Source of the DNA: Streptomyces vietnamensis
GTDB lineage: Bacteria; Actinomycetota; Actinomycetes; Streptomycetales; Streptomycetaceae
DNA: 64,000 nucleotides
Assembly: GCF_000830005.1 (NCBI RefSeq)
Contig: NZ_CP010407.1
Location: 3,515,001 to 3,579,000 of the forward strand
Direction of reading: 5' to 3'
Program-made: the position numbers and the translations under genes
The notes under the pieces: model-generated
Told to the model about the DNA's origin: nothing
The model's input: the letters and a program-made list of their open reading frames with translations, nothing else
Databases searched by the model: none
Shown here: positions 1 through 9,283 of the stretch, one piece after another
Layout of the letters: each line of letters starts with the position of its first letter
How positions within the stretch are numbered: the stretch's first letter is position 1

Positions 1-1425
1 GTCTACACCGCCCCGACCTCGGTCCAGGGCGGCCAGTTCGGGTCCTTCGCGGCGCAGCCCCCGAAGGACGTCGTCCCGATCGGCAACCAGGACGGGAACG
101 CCAGCGGTCCCGAGGTCCTCACGCTGTCGCAGACGGGCACGCTGAGCCTGTACGCGGACGCCACGCCCACGGGCGGTTCGCGGGTCTGGCAGGGCTACGG
201 CTGGGGCATCTACAACAAGCTCGTCGCGCCCGGTGACGTGAACGACGACGGCCGCGCGGACCTGGTCGCCCGCGACCACGACGGCAACCTGTGGCTGTAC
301 TACGCGACCGGCAACCGCACCGCGCCGTTCTCCGCGCGGGTGAAGCTCGGCCCTGGCTGGAACGCCTACGACCAGCTCCTCGGCATCGGCGACGACAACG
401 GGGACGGCTGGGCGGACCTGCTGGGCCGCGACAGCTCCGGCACCCTGTGGTTCTACGCCGGTACGGGCGACAAGTCCAAGCCCTTCGCCACCCGCAAGTC
501 CATCGGCGGCGGCTGGGGGGTCTACAACCAGATCTTCCCCGTCGGCGACGACAACGGCGACGGCAACGGCGAGCTGATCGCCCGCGACGTCAAGGGCACG
601 CTCTGGTACTACACCGGCAAGGGCGACGGCACCCTCGGGACCCGCGTGCAGGTGAGCGACACGGGCGGCTGGGCCGAGGTCCCGCAGTTCGGCGGGGCGG
701 GCAACAACCCGGTCCTGGGCAACAAGGAAGGCGTCCTGGCGCGGGACAAGGCCGGGACGATGTTCTGGTACGGCGTCACCGGCGGCAAGCTGGGCACCCG
801 CAGCCAGGTCGGTGACACGGGCGGCTGGGCGGGGGCCGACTTCACGCACCTGTCCTCGATGGACATGGACGCCTCGTCCGACATCTCGGAGGTCTACCAG
901 GGCGTCCTCTACATCGCGAACAACCGCATCGGCAGCGGCTGGGGCGTCTACAACGCGATCGTCGGCCCGGGCGACCTGTCCGGCGACGGCAAGGGCGACC
1001 TGCTTGCCCGCGACACCTCCGGCAACCTGTACCTGTACAAGGGCAACGGCGCCGGCACGGCGCTCTCCTCCCGCATCAAGGTCGGCAGCGGCTGGGGCGG
1101 GTACAACAAGCTCGTCGGCGCGGGTGACTACACGGGCGACGGCCGCACGGACCTGCTGGCCCGCACCTCCGGCGGCGACCTGTACCTGTACCCGGGCACG
1201 GGCGTCGAGGCCACGCCGTTCGGAACCCGCAGGTTCATCGGCAGCGGCTGGAACGCGTACACCAAGATCGTCGCCCCCGGCGACCTCGACACCGACGGCA
1301 AGGCCGACCTGCTCGGCATCACCTCCGGCGGCGACCTCTACCGCTACCTGAACACCGCCCCCGCCAAGTTCTCCCTCCGGACCGGCCTCGGCTCGGGCTG
1401 GAGCATCTACAACAGCGTGTCCTGA
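1..1425 (+). CDS. FG-GAP/VCBS-repeat secreted protein, 5'-truncated by window edge
   Basis: The reading frame is open from base 1 to a TGA at 1423-1425, so the start and any signal peptide lie outside the window; 474 residues are visible. The sequence is a run of FG-GAP/VCBS-like propeller blades, each with an acidic calcium-loop motif such as GDVNDDGRADL, GDDNGDGWADL, GDLSGDGKGDL and GDYTGDGRTDL, separated by Gly-Trp-rich strands (GSGWGVYN). These blades usually build a seven-bladed extracellular beta-propeller that binds ligands or carries a catalytic domain; no catalytic domain is seen here. The next gene encodes a close paralogue with the same blade order, so the two are a tandem duplication. 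Function is unknown; an extracellular location is inferred from the paralogue's signal peptide. Confidence 0.85.
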   Translation, partial: VYTAPTSVQGGQFGSFAAQPPKDVVPIGNQDGNASGPEVLTLSQTGTLSLYADATPTGGSRVWQGYGWGIYNKLVAPGDVNDDGRADLVARDHDGNLWLYYATGNRTAPFSARVKLGPGWNAYDQLLGIGDDNGDGWADLLGRDSSGTLWFYAGTGDKSKPFATRKSIGGGWGVYNQIFPVGDDNGDGNGELIARDVKGTLWYYTGKGDGTLGTRVQVSDTGGWAEVPQFGGAGNNPVLGNKEGVLARDKAGTMFWYGVTGGKLGTRSQVGDTGGWAGADFTHLSSMDMDASSDISEVYQGVLYIANNRIGSGWGVYNAIVGPGDLSGDGKGDLLARDTSGNLYLYKGNGAGTALSSRIKVGSGWGGYNKLVGAGDYTGDGRTDLLARTSGGDLYLYPGTGVEATPFGTRRFIGSGWNAYTKIVAPGDLDTDGKADLLGITSGGDLYRYLNTAPAKFSLRTGLGSGWSIYNSVS

Positions 1426-1440
1426 CACCCCGGGACCCGA

Positions 1441-1481
1441 GGGCGCCCCGTACCGGACTCGGAGTCCGGTGCGGGGCGCCC
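1441..1481 (+). terminator. Strong intrinsic terminator hairpin
   Basis: About 20 bp of nearly perfect inverted repeat: GGGCGCCCCGTACCGGACTC pairs with the following arm at 1461-1481 with one G-T mismatch and almost no loop. It starts 15 bases after the stop codon of the first FG-GAP gene. Confidence 0.8.
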
Positions 1482-1671
1482 GTCGTTCATCCGGAGATCA
1501 CTGGCGCCAGGAGCGCGCGTGAGTACACTCGTGTCCAACATCCGGGGGGGGTGTTCCGACCTTCGAACGAGGTCGTCTCCACGTGCCCACTGGCCTGCGC
1601 TGACGCCGTTCGATGCTGTGCGAGCCCCCCTGTTTGGTTCCGTCGAACCTCTAGGTCCCTGGGGGGATCTC

Positions 1672-3360
1672 TTGCTGTTCCAGCGCTCCAAGCGTGCGCG
1701 CCGCGTCGCCGCGTGCACCGCTCTCGCCCTCTCCGCCGGCATGCTCCTCGCGGGCCCCGCGTCCGCCGACACCCCGGCTCCCGTCCCGTCGATCCAGAAG
1801 GAGGCGCCCTCCTTCACGCCGCCGAAGCTGGTGCTGCCGAAGGCGGACCGGGCCGGCACCGCCGCGGCCGACGCCACCTCCCTGCCGCTGTCCGACCTGG
1901 ACGGCGACGGCATCGAGGACATCATCTTCCGCACGACGGAGGGGCTGCTCTTCACGAGCACGTCCAGCGGTGGTGGCGACGTCTTCGACATCGGCCGTGA
2001 CTTCGACGTCGCCAAGGACATCATCCCGATCGGCCAGCAGGGCGGCACCTCGACCGCCCCCGAGGTGCTCGTCCTCTCCGAGAACGGCACGCTCACCCTG
2101 TTCCGCGACGCCGCCGAGACCGGCACCGCGTCCAAGTCCGTGGTGGGCACCGGCTGGCAGATCTACAACAAGATCACCTCGCCCGGTGACGTGAACGCGG
2201 ACGGCCGCGCCGACGTGCTCGCCCGCACCAAGGACGGCCAGCTGTACCTGTACCTGGCCACCGGCAACCTGTCCGCGCCGCTCGGCTCCCGGATCAGTGT
2301 CGGCAGCGGCTGGGGCGTCTACGACCAGCTCGTCGGCGTCGGCGACGCCACCGGCGACGGCAAGGCCGACCTGTACGCCCGTGACACCGCCGGCACCCTG
2401 TGGTTCTACGCCGGCACCGGCAGCACCACCGCGCCGTTCGGCGCCCGCAAGTCCATCGGCGGCGGCTGGGGCGGCTACAACCAGATCCTGCCCGCCGGCG
2501 ACGGTGAGGTCCTCGCCCGGGACAACGCGGGCACGCTGTTCTACTACCCGGGCACCGGCACCGGCACCCTGGCCCCGCGCCAGCAGATGGGCGCGGCCGG
2601 CGACTGGGTGGGCATCCAGCAGTTCGCGGGCGCCGGCAACAACCCGTACACGGGCAAGGAAGGGATCATCGCGACCACCGTCGGCGGCACGATGTACTGG
2701 TACTACAACAGCACCACCGGCAAGCTGGACCCGCGCATCGCGATGGGCGACGAGGGCATGTGGTCGGGTCTGAACCCGATCCACCTGTCCTCGCTCAACC
2801 CCGACGCCATGTCCGACATCGCCATCCAGCTCGACGGCGACATGTGGATCGACGACCACGACTTCGGCAGCGGCTGGGGCGTCTACAACGCGATCATCGG
2901 CGCCGGTGACCTGTCCGGCGACGGCAAGGGCGACCTGCTGGCCCGCGACCGCTCCGGCTACCTGTACCTGTACAAGGGCAACGGCACCGGCACCGCGCTC
3001 GCGACCCGCATCAAGGTCGGCAGCGGCTGGGGCACGTACAACAAGCTCGTCGGCGCGGGTGACTACACGGGCGACGGCCGCACCGACCTGATCGCCCGCA
3101 CCACGGGCGGCGACCTGTACCTGTACCCGGGCACGGGCGTCGCGACCACGCCGTTCAAGACGCGCGTGAAGATCGGCACCGGCTGGAACACCTACTCCAA
3201 GCTGGTCGCCCCCGGCGACCTCAACGCCGACGGCAAGGCCGACCTCCTGGGCATCACCTCGGGCGGCGACCTCTACCGCTACCTGAACACCGCGCCGGCC
3301 AAGTTCGGCACGCGGGTCAAGCTCGGCTCGGGCTGGGGCGGTTACAACACCGTCCAGTGA
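1672..3360 (+). CDS. FG-GAP/VCBS-repeat secreted protein
   Basis: This 562-residue protein is a paralogue of the preceding gene. I chose the TTG at 1672 as start because a GGGGGG ribosome site lies just before it (1661-1666) and because the protein then begins with a textbook signal peptide: a basic RSKRARR stretch, a hydrophobic core and a signal peptidase site after AGPASA (about residue 32). An upstream GTG at 1519 in the same frame would put 51 non-hydrophobic residues before the signal and is less likely. The mature part carries acidic FG-GAP motifs (DLDGDGIED, GDVNADGRAD, GDATGDGKAD, GDLSGDGKGD, GDYTGDGRTD, GDLNADGKAD) typical of a calcium-binding beta-propeller. The role is unknown; it is expected outside the cell. 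Confidence 0.85.
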   Translation: MLFQRSKRARRVAACTALALSAGMLLAGPASADTPAPVPSIQKEAPSFTPPKLVLPKADRAGTAAADATSLPLSDLDGDGIEDIIFRTTEGLLFTSTSSGGGDVFDIGRDFDVAKDIIPIGQQGGTSTAPEVLVLSENGTLTLFRDAAETGTASKSVVGTGWQIYNKITSPGDVNADGRADVLARTKDGQLYLYLATGNLSAPLGSRISVGSGWGVYDQLVGVGDATGDGKADLYARDTAGTLWFYAGTGSTTAPFGARKSIGGGWGGYNQILPAGDGEVLARDNAGTLFYYPGTGTGTLAPRQQMGAAGDWVGIQQFAGAGNNPYTGKEGIIATTVGGTMYWYYNSTTGKLDPRIAMGDEGMWSGLNPIHLSSLNPDAMSDIAIQLDGDMWIDDHDFGSGWGVYNAIIGAGDLSGDGKGDLLARDRSGYLYLYKGNGTGTALATRIKVGSGWGTYNKLVGAGDYTGDGRTDLIARTTGGDLYLYPGTGVATTPFKTRVKIGTGWNTYSKLVAPGDLNADGKADLLGITSGGDLYRYLNTAPAKFGTRVKLGSGWGGYNTVQ

Positions 3361-3380
3361 CCTGCGGGTTCGACCCTGCG

Positions 3381-3416
3381 GGCGCCCCGCACCGGATCAT
3401 CCGGTGCGGGGCGTCC
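3381..3416. terminator. Bidirectional terminator between convergent genes
   Basis: A 15-16 bp stem (GGCGCCCCGCACCGG against CCGGTGCGGGGCGTCC) closes a 5-base loop. It sits between the FG-GAP gene (+) and tam (-), so it probably ends transcripts from both sides. Confidence 0.75.
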
Positions 3417-3431
3417 CCGCGTTCACGCCCT

Positions 3432-4265
3432 TCAGGGCTTCTTGCGGGCGACGGCGAAGATGCGGCGGAAGGGGAAGACGGTGCCGTGCGGGCCGGGTGG
3501 GTAGGCCTCGCGGAGGAGCGCGCGGTACTGGGCGAGGAAGGCGTCGATCGCCTCCTGGTCGTCGGCCAGGGTGGTGAGGACGGGCCGCAGCGCGGTGCCC
3601 TTGACCCAGTCGAGGACGGGGTCCTCGCCCTGGAGCAGCTGGCAGTACGTGGTCTCCCAGACGTCCGTCTCGCAGCCGAGGTCGGTGAGGCGGGTGAGGT
3701 AGTCGGCGGTGTCGAGGATGTGGACGAAGCGGCGGCCCTGGTCGCCGAGGCGGGCCCGCCACTCGGGGGTCTCGCAGAGTTCGCCGAGCAGGGCGTGGCT
3801 GGGCGAGGTGAAGTTGCCGGGGACCTGGAAGGCGAGGGTGCCGCCGGGGCGGAGGCCGTCGATCCAGACGGCGAAGGACTCGGGGTGGTTGGGGACCCAC
3901 TGGAGGGCGGCGTTGGAGACGATCAGGTCGTAGGGCTCGTCGGGGGTCCAGTGGGCGGCGTCGGCGGGGCGGAAGTCGAGCCAGCCGCCGCCGCGGGTGG
4001 TGCCCGCCCAGTCCTTCTCGGCGCGTTCCAGCATCTCGGGCGAGAGGTCGAAGCCGGTGATGTGGGCGTCGGTCCACCGGTCGGCGAGGAGGGCCGTCAC
4101 GTTGCCGGGTCCGCAGCCGAGGTCGGCGATGCGGGCGGGCCTGTCCTGGGCGGGCAGCCGCGGTATTCGGGCGAGCAGGTCGAGGAACGGGCGGGTGCGG
4201 TGGCCGGAGTGACGGAGGTACTGCTGCGGATCCCAGGTCGGTGCGGCGGTTTCCACGGAATGCAT
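3432..4265 (-). CDS. tam: Trans-aconitate 2-methyltransferase
   Basis: This is a 277-residue SAM-dependent class I methyltransferase. Motif I, IADLGCGPGN, is at residues 46-55, followed by FDLSPEML and a substrate region with PGGTLAFQVPGN and YLTRL typical of Tam. The enzyme methylates trans-aconitate, an inhibitory by-product of citrate/aconitase chemistry, and so protects the TCA cycle. The ATG at 4265 was chosen because AAGGGGGC lies 6-10 bases upstream; the frame extends further up but without signals. The gene is divergent from a MarR regulator, the arrangement described for tam/tamR in Streptomyces coelicolor, where TamR responds to citrate-type ligands. That context makes the Tam assignment stronger than the methyltransferase fold alone would. 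Confidence 0.85.
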   Translation of the reverse strand: MHSVETAAPTWDPQQYLRHSGHRTRPFLDLLARIPRLPAQDRPARIADLGCGPGNVTALLADRWTDAHITGFDLSPEMLERAEKDWAGTTRGGGWLDFRPADAAHWTPDEPYDLIVSNAALQWVPNHPESFAVWIDGLRPGGTLAFQVPGNFTSPSHALLGELCETPEWRARLGDQGRRFVHILDTADYLTRLTDLGCETDVWETTYCQLLQGEDPVLDWVKGTALRPVLTTLADDQEAIDAFLAQYRALLREAYPPGPHGTVFPFRRIFAVARKKP

Positions 4266-4346
4266 GTTCGAAGCCCCCTTGCTGGCACGAGTTGCCGAAG
4301 CGGAACGAGTTCCGGCGGGGTCCCTTCCCCATAGTCCAGGAAAATA

Positions 4347-4393
4347 TATCTCGAAACCAAGATACTTGATATCGAGAAACTCGAACACAAGAG
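4347..4393. promoter_or_regulatory. TamR-type operator cluster between tam and tamR
   Basis: Three near-palindromic MarR-type sites follow each other at about one every 14-15 bases: TATCTCGAAACCAAGATA (4347-4364), CTTGATATCGAG (4365-4376) and CTCGAACACAAGAG (4379-4392). The middle one fits CTYGATATCRAG, a perfect palindrome in purine/pyrimidine terms. The cluster fills an AT-rich island between the two divergent start codons, where an autoregulatory MarR protein would bind. Confidence 0.7.
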
Positions 4394-4427
4394 ACTTTAT
4401 GTCAACAGACCCTCTACACTGATCGAC

Positions 4428-4925
4428 ATGGAGGACGAGGTCGACCGACTGGTCGCAGCATGGCGCCGCGAGCGCCCCGACCTCGACGTGGAACCGCTCG
4501 AGGTGCTCAGCCGTGTCTCGCGGCTCGCCCGCCACCTCGACCGCGCCCGTCGACTCGCCTTCTCCGAGCACCAGCTGGAGCCCTGGGAGTTCGACGTCCT
4601 CACCTCGCTGCGCCGCGCCGGAGCCCCGTACCAGCTCTCCCCCGGCCAGCTCCTCACCCAGACCCTGGTCACCTCGGGCACCATGACCAACCGCATCGAC
4701 CGGCTCACCAAGAAGGGCCTCGTCGAGCGGCTCCCCGATCCCAGCGACCGGCGCGGGGTCCTGGTCCGGCTCACCCCCGAGGGCCGCGACCGCGCCGACG
4801 AGGCGCTCGCCGGACTCCTCGCCCAGGAGCGCGCGATCCTGGCCCAGCTCTCCGGCGCCCAGCGCGGCGAACTGGCCTCGCTGCTACGCCGGCTGACCGC
4901 CCCGTTCGACAACATCCCCGGGTAG
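4428..4925 (+). CDS. tamR: MarR-family regulator, probable TamR
   Basis: This 165-residue winged-helix protein shows a MarR core at about residues 45-125: EFDVLTSLRRAG, the recognition region TSGTMTNRIDRLTKKGLVER, and the wing DPSDRRGVLVRLTPEGR. No clear ribosome site precedes the ATG, so the mRNA may have a very short or no leader. Divergence from tam and the shared operator cluster point to TamR, known in S. coelicolor to control tam and aconitase and to release DNA on binding citrate or trans-aconitate; the identity is inferred from context and family. Its last 42 bases overlap the 3' end of the convergent LuxR-type gene. Confidence 0.8.
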   Translation: MEDEVDRLVAAWRRERPDLDVEPLEVLSRVSRLARHLDRARRLAFSEHQLEPWEFDVLTSLRRAGAPYQLSPGQLLTQTLVTSGTMTNRIDRLTKKGLVERLPDPSDRRGVLVRLTPEGRDRADEALAGLLAQERAILAQLSGAQRGELASLLRRLTAPFDNIPG

Positions 4926-5654
4926 CACCGGCTCCGCGGGGCCCACGCCCGCCCGGCGGGCCAGCGCCACCGCCGCGAGCGTCGAGTGCACGCCCAGCTT
5001 CCCGAGCACGTTCTGCATGTGCGTACGGACGGTGTGCGGGGAGAGGAAGAGGCGCTCGGCGACCGCCTTGCGCCCCAGGCCCGCGACCATGCAGCGCAGC
5101 ACCTCCCGCTCGCGCGGGGTCAGCGACTCCACGAGCCGCTCGCTGTCCGTCCGGTGCTTGCGGGCCGCCGTCAGCTCCCGCAGGACCCCGGTGAGCAGCG
5201 CGGGCGGCAGATGCGTCTCGTCCCGCAGCACGCCCCGTACGACGGCGAGGAGCCGCTGCAGCGAGCAGTCCTTCGCGACCCAGCCGGAGGCCCCGGCCTG
5301 GAGTGCGAGCGCGGCCCGACGCGGGTCGTCCTTCTCCGCGAGGACGACCGTACGGAGCGCGGGCTGCAGCCGTCGTACGCCCGTGACCAGCGAGATCCCG
5401 TCCACGGAGCCCTCCCCGTCCTCGGGCACCGCGCGCGCCATGGCCGGCCCGGCGGGCCCCGCGCCCAGCTCGGCGTCGACGAGCAGCACGTCGAACCTGC
5501 GGCCCTCCGCCGCGCCGCGCTCCAGGCAGCGCAGGGCCGCCGGGCCGCTGCCGGCGGCGGCGACGTCGACATCGGGCTCCGCCGCGAGGGCGGCGGCCAG
5601 CGATTCGGCGAAGATGCGGTGGTCGTCCACCACCAGGACGCGGATGCGTGCCAC
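4884..5654 (-). CDS. LuxR-family two-component response regulator (orphan)
   Basis: This is a 256-residue NarL/LuxR-type response regulator. The receiver domain (about 1-130) keeps the acidic pair D10/D11 in VVDDHR, a phospho-acceptor D60 in VLLVDAELG and a lysine in VAKD. The C-terminal helix-turn-helix (about 185-245) contains LTPREREVLRCMVAGL and SPHTVRTHMQNVLGKL. The GTG at 5654 is preferred because GGGAG stands five bases upstream; a longer frame reaches 5819 without a better signal. No histidine kinase gene is adjacent, so its partner and targets are unknown. It lies just downstream of galTEK on the same strand but is separated from galK by about 250 bases. Confidence 0.85.
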   Translation of the reverse strand: MARIRVLVVDDHRIFAESLAAALAAEPDVDVAAAGSGPAALRCLERGAAEGRRFDVLLVDAELGAGPAGPAMARAVPEDGEGSVDGISLVTGVRRLQPALRTVVLAEKDDPRRAALALQAGASGWVAKDCSLQRLLAVVRGVLRDETHLPPALLTGVLRELTAARKHRTDSERLVESLTPREREVLRCMVAGLGRKAVAERLFLSPHTVRTHMQNVLGKLGVHSTLAAVALARRAGVGPAEPVLPGDVVERGGQPA

Positions 5655-5907
5655 GGACACTCCCAAGTGTCGAGGAACGGACCGACGCGGGTACGGCGCC
5701 GGAGGCGGGTCCGCCGGACGCACGGCCGCCGCCGTGCGTTGACTGCTACCCCGCTTCTGGCGCCGTACCCGACGGGTCTCGCCCCCTGAACAGCACCGGC
5801 CCCCACCGGCGCTGCCCAACAGAGTAGGGGCGGGGCGCCACGGCGGGGGCCGATTCGCGGAACTGTCCGAAGTCGTGGGAACGCGAGCGGTGGTCCGGGA
5901 GGGTCGT

Positions 5908-7056
5908 TCAGAGGCGGCGCGCGCCCGCCGCCGGGACCACCGGGAAGATCCCGGGGGCCGTGTACCCGGCCTCGGCGAAGGCCTTCCCGACGGCGGCGGA
6001 CACCGCCTCCGCCCGCTCGGCGTCGACGAGGACGACGGCCGAGCCGCCGAAGCCGCCGCCGGTCATCCGGGCGCCGAGCGCCCCCGCCGCGTTCGCCGCC
6101 TCGACGACCAGGTCCAGCTCGGGGCAGGAGACCCGCAGATCGTCCCGGAGGGAGGCGTGGCCCTCGGTGAGGACCGGGCCGACGGCCCGGGTGGCGCCGG
6201 CGTCGAGCAGCGCGATGGTCCGCTCGACCCGGGCGTTGTCGGAGACGACGTGCCGCACGTACCGCAGAATCGTCTCGTCGTTCAAACGTGCGAGCGCTTC
6301 GGGCGGATGCGCGGCGCTCACTTCGCGCAGGGTGGTGACGCCGAGCGCCCGCGCACCCGCTTCACACCCGGCGCGCCGCTCGGCGTACGCGCCGTCCCCG
6401 AGCGCGTGCTTCACGCGGGTGTCGACGACGAGCAGCTGGAGCCCCTCGCGCGCCAGGTCGAAGGGGACCTGACGGTACGAGAGGTCCCGGGTGTCCAGAT
6501 GGAGCGCGTGGCCCTCCTCCGCGCAGGCGGAGGCCATCTGGTCCATGACGCCGCAGGGCACGCCGACGAAGGCGTTCTCGGCGCGCTGGGCGAGCCGGGC
6601 GAGCTCGGGACGGGAGAGCCCGAGCCCGAACAGGTCGTTCAGTGCGAGCGCGGTGACGACCTCCAGGGACGCCGAGGAGGAGAGCCCGGCGCCGGTCGGA
6701 ACGGTCGAGGCGAGGTGGACGTCGGCCCCGGCGACCGGGTGACCGGCCTCCCGCAGCGCCCAGACGACCCCGGCCGGGTAGGCCGCCCAGCCGCCGCCGG
6801 AGAGCGGCTCCAGGGCGTCGACCTCCAACTGGACGATCCCGCCGTCGACATCGGCGGAGTGCAGGCGCAGGACGCCGTCCTCGCGGCGGGAGACGGCGGC
6901 GACGGTGGTGTGCGGCAGCGCGAGCGGCAGCACGAAGCCGTCGTTGAAGTCGGTGTACTCCCCGATGAGGTTGACCCGCCCGGGGGCGGCCCAGAGGCCG
7001 TCGGGCGCGGCGCCGTACAGCGCCTCGAAGTCGGCGGCGACACTCGTCGACGTCAT
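5908..7056 (-). CDS. galK: Galactokinase
   Basis: This 382-residue GHMP kinase phosphorylates galactose to galactose-1-phosphate, the first step of the Leloir pathway. The galactokinase signature [16 protein letters not shown] starts at residue 26, and the ATP-binding GHMP motif [11 protein letters not shown] and the C-terminal [10 protein letters not shown] motif are present. The ATG at 7056 has AGGAAGG upstream and overlaps the galE stop codon (ATGA), so the two are translationally coupled. It is the last gene of the galT-galE-galK operon. Confidence 0.95.
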   Translation of the reverse strand: MTSTSVAADFEALYGAAPDGLWAAPGRVNLIGEYTDFNDGFVLPLALPHTTVAAVSRREDGVLRLHSADVDGGIVQLEVDALEPLSGGGWAAYPAGVVWALREAGHPVAGADVHLASTVPTGAGLSSSASLEVVTALALNDLFGLGLSRPELARLAQRAENAFVGVPCGVMDQMASACAEEGHALHLDTRDLSYRQVPFDLAREGLQLLVVDTRVKHALGDGAYAERRAGCEAGARALGVTTLREVSAAHPPEALARLNDETILRYVRHVVSDNARVERTIALLDAGATRAVGPVLTEGHASLRDDLRVSCPELDLVVEAANAAGALGARMTGGGFGGSAVVLVDAERAEAVSAAVGKAFAEAGYTAPGIFPVVPAAGARRL

Positions 7057-8039
7057 GGCCGCGGTCCTTCCTGCTGTCGGGCGAACGCCCAGGCGTCGGC
7101 GACGACATCGGCCAGGTCCGGGCGGGACGGCGTCCAGCCGAGCCGCTCGCGGGCGGCCTCGGCGGAGGCGACCAGGACGGCCGGGTCGCCGGGACGGCGC
7201 TCGGCGGTGGTCTCCGGGATCGGGTGGCCGGTGACCTTGCGCACGGTCTCGACGACCTCGCGGACGGAGAAGCCGTTGCCGTTGCCGAGGTTGCAGACCA
7301 GGTGCTCGCCGGCCGGCACGGCGCCGTCGGTCATCGCGTCGAGGGCCAGGAGGTGGGCCTCGGCGAGGTCGGCGACGTGGATGTAGTCGCGGACGCAGGT
7401 GCCGTCCGGGGTCGGGTAGTCCTCGCCGTACACGGAGATCGCCTCGCGCCGGCCGAGGGCGACCTGCAGGACGAGCGGGATCAGGTGGGACTCGGGCTCG
7501 TGCCGCTCGCCGAGCGCGCCGTACGCCCCGGCGACGTTGAAGTAGCGCAGCGAGACGGCGGCCAGGCCGTGGGCGGCGCACTCCCCGCCGATCATGTGGT
7601 CGACGGCCAGCTTGCTCGCCCCGTACGGGCTGGTGGGCGCGGTCGGCGCGGTCTCGGTGATCGGCACGGTCTCCGGCTCGCCGTAGGTGGCGGCGGTGGA
7701 CGAGAAGACCAGCCTGCGGACCCCGGCGGCGCGCATGGCGGCGAGCAGGGCCATGGTGCCGCCGACGTTGTTCTCCCAGTACTTCTCGGGCTTGGCGACC
7801 GATTCGCCGACCTGGGAGCAGGCGGCGAAGTGCAGGACGCCGTCGTAGGAGCCGTCGAGCCACCGCGCGGCGTCCTGGATGCGGCCCTCGACGAACTCAG
7901 CGCCCTCGGGGACGGCTTCGGCGAAGCCGGTGGAGAGGTCGTCGAGGACGGTGACCCGGTGGCCCCGCTCCAGGAGGTGGGCGGCGACCACGCTGCCCAC
8001 GTACCCGGCCCCTCCCGTCACCAGATACTTCCGCGTCAT
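7053..8039 (-). CDS. galE: UDP-glucose 4-epimerase
   Basis: This 328-residue extended SDR interconverts UDP-galactose and UDP-glucose. The NAD-binding motif [10 protein letters not shown] lies at residues 7-16, the catalytic serine region is [11 protein letters not shown] and the catalytic YxxxK is YGASK. The length is normal for bacterial GalE. Its start overlaps the galT stop and its stop overlaps the galK start, so the three genes are read as one coupled unit. Confidence 0.95.
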   Translation of the reverse strand: MTRKYLVTGGAGYVGSVVAAHLLERGHRVTVLDDLSTGFAEAVPEGAEFVEGRIQDAARWLDGSYDGVLHFAACSQVGESVAKPEKYWENNVGGTMALLAAMRAAGVRRLVFSSTAATYGEPETVPITETAPTAPTSPYGASKLAVDHMIGGECAAHGLAAVSLRYFNVAGAYGALGERHEPESHLIPLVLQVALGRREAISVYGEDYPTPDGTCVRDYIHVADLAEAHLLALDAMTDGAVPAGEHLVCNLGNGNGFSVREVVETVRKVTGHPIPETTAERRPGDPAVLVASAEAARERLGWTPSRPDLADVVADAWAFARQQEGPRP

Positions 8040-9079
8040 GCGCTTGCCACCTCTCGGAGTCGTCGGGCCGCGTCCTCGGGCCGGATGTCGTTCATGAAAG
8101 CGCCCATGCCGGACTCGGTGCCCGCGAGGAACTTCAGCTTGCCAGAGGCCCGTCGGACGGTGAAAAGCTCCAGGTGCAGTCCGAAGTCCTCGCGCCGCTC
8201 GTCCGTGAAGGGCGCCTGGTGCCAGGCGGCGATGTAGGGCGTCGGCGGCTCGTCCGGGCCGAAGATCCGGTCGAAGCGCCTCAAGAGTTCCAGGTAGACC
8301 TGTGCGAACTCTGTGCGGGCCGCCTCGTCGAGGGCGAGCAGGTCGGGCACCCGGTTCTTGGGGTGGAGGTGGACCTCGTACGGCCAGTGGGCGGCGTACG
8401 GCACGAAGGCGATCCAGTGCTCGGTCTCCAGGACCACCCGCTCGGCGTCGGCCTTCTCGCGGGCGACGACGTCGTCGAAGAGGTTCCGTCCGGTCGCCGC
8501 CCGGTGCTCGTCGGCGCGGCGGCGCATGGCGGCCGTGCGGGGCGTGACGTACGGGAAGGCGTAGATCTGGCCGTGCGCGTGGGGCAGCGTGACGCCGATC
8601 TCCCGGCCGCGGTTCTCGAAGCAGTAGACCTGCTCGACTCCGGGCAGGGCGGAGAGCGCGGCGGTGCGGTCGGTCCAGGCGTCGAGGACGAGCCGGGCCC
8701 GCTCCTCGGTGAGGTCGGCGAAGGAGTCCGTGTGGTCGTCGGTGAAGCAGACGACCTCGCAGCGGCCGACGCCGCCGGAGAGGGAGGGGAAGCGGTTCTC
8801 GAAGACCACCACCTCGTACTCCTCCTCGGGGATCTCGCTCTCGCGGCCGTCCCGGGCGGGGCAGAGCGGGCAGGCGTCGGCCGGCGGGAGGTAGGTGCGG
8901 GCCTGCCGGTGCGAGGCGACGGCGACGTCGTCGCCGGTGAGCTCGTCGTACCGGATCTCGGAGCGGGAGACGACGGGGGTGAGGGGGCGGGGGTCGACGG
9001 CGGTGCGGACGGCGTCGTCGCGCGTGTCGTAGTAGATCAGCTCGCGCCCGTCGGCGAGCGTGGTGACGGTCTTCTTCAC
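8036..9079 (-). CDS. galT: Galactose-1-phosphate uridylyltransferase
   Basis: This 347-residue HIT-superfamily enzyme transfers UMP from UDP-glucose to galactose-1-phosphate. The active-site motif is [12 protein letters not shown] (His-x-His-x-Gln), and a zinc-type CPLC pair occurs near the N-terminus. The GTG start at 9079 has a GGAGG ribosome site seven bases upstream. It is the first gene of galT-galE-galK; the promoter should lie just upstream, where a pair of direct repeats is seen. Confidence 0.95.
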   Translation of the reverse strand: MKKTVTTLADGRELIYYDTRDDAVRTAVDPRPLTPVVSRSEIRYDELTGDDVAVASHRQARTYLPPADACPLCPARDGRESEIPEEEYEVVVFENRFPSLSGGVGRCEVVCFTDDHTDSFADLTEERARLVLDAWTDRTAALSALPGVEQVYCFENRGREIGVTLPHAHGQIYAFPYVTPRTAAMRRRADEHRAATGRNLFDDVVAREKADAERVVLETEHWIAFVPYAAHWPYEVHLHPKNRVPDLLALDEAARTEFAQVYLELLRRFDRIFGPDEPPTPYIAAWHQAPFTDERREDFGLHLELFTVRRASGKLKFLAGTESGMGAFMNDIRPEDAARRLREVASA

Positions 9080-9097
9080 GGGGTGCCTCCGGGCGGA

Positions 9098-9134
9098 TCA
9101 AACAGAACCACGCATAAAGAATCACATTCAAACA
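9098..9134 (-). promoter_or_regulatory. Candidate gal operator: two TGTTTGA direct repeats
   Basis: Upstream of galT the AT-rich minus-strand leader holds TGTTTGA twice (complements at 9098-9104 and 9128-9134), exactly 30 bp apart, so on the same helix face. TGTTTG-type direct repeats are typical of DeoR-family sugar regulators. Streptomyces galP1 is known to be galactose-inducible and glucose-sensitive; assigning these repeats to that control is inference. Confidence 0.4.
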
Positions 9135-9146
9135 TCGCAGTCAATG

Positions 9147-9182
9147 GTGAAGCCGGGCCCCGCACCCGGGGCCCGGCTTCAC
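9147..9182 (-). terminator. Perfect terminator hairpin downstream of the second LuxR-type gene
   Basis: A perfect 15-bp stem (GTGAAGCCGGGCCCC at 9147-9161 against 9168-9182) closes a 6-base loop. It lies between the gal promoter region and the LuxR-type gene and should stop transcripts of the latter from running into galT. Confidence 0.75.
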
Positions 9183-9187
9183 CACCA

Positions 9188-9283
9188 CCTCAGGCCGTCG
9201 CTTCGGCCGTCGCCTCAGGCCGTCACCTCAGGCCGTCACCTCAGGCCGTCGACTCAGGCCGTCACCTCAGGCCGTCACCTCAG
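9188..9283. repeat. 13-bp tandem repeat array
   Basis: Seven copies plus a partial one of CCTCAGGCCGTCA follow head to tail (starts near 9188, 9201, 9213, 9226, 9239, 9252, 9265, 9278); the second copy is degenerate and one base short. The array begins inside the stop codon of the minus-strand LuxR-type gene and ends just before its terminator. The period is not a multiple of three and it is not translated. Confidence 0.9.

Noticed and set aside
1519..1671. Extending the second FG-GAP gene to the GTG at 1519
   Set aside because: It would place 51 residues before a standard signal peptide, and a much better start with a GGGGGG site exists at 1672.
7224..8237. Long open frame antisense to galE and galT
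   Set aside because: High-GC DNA gives long antisense frames; the galE and galT motifs lie on the other strand and the antisense product is low-complexity.
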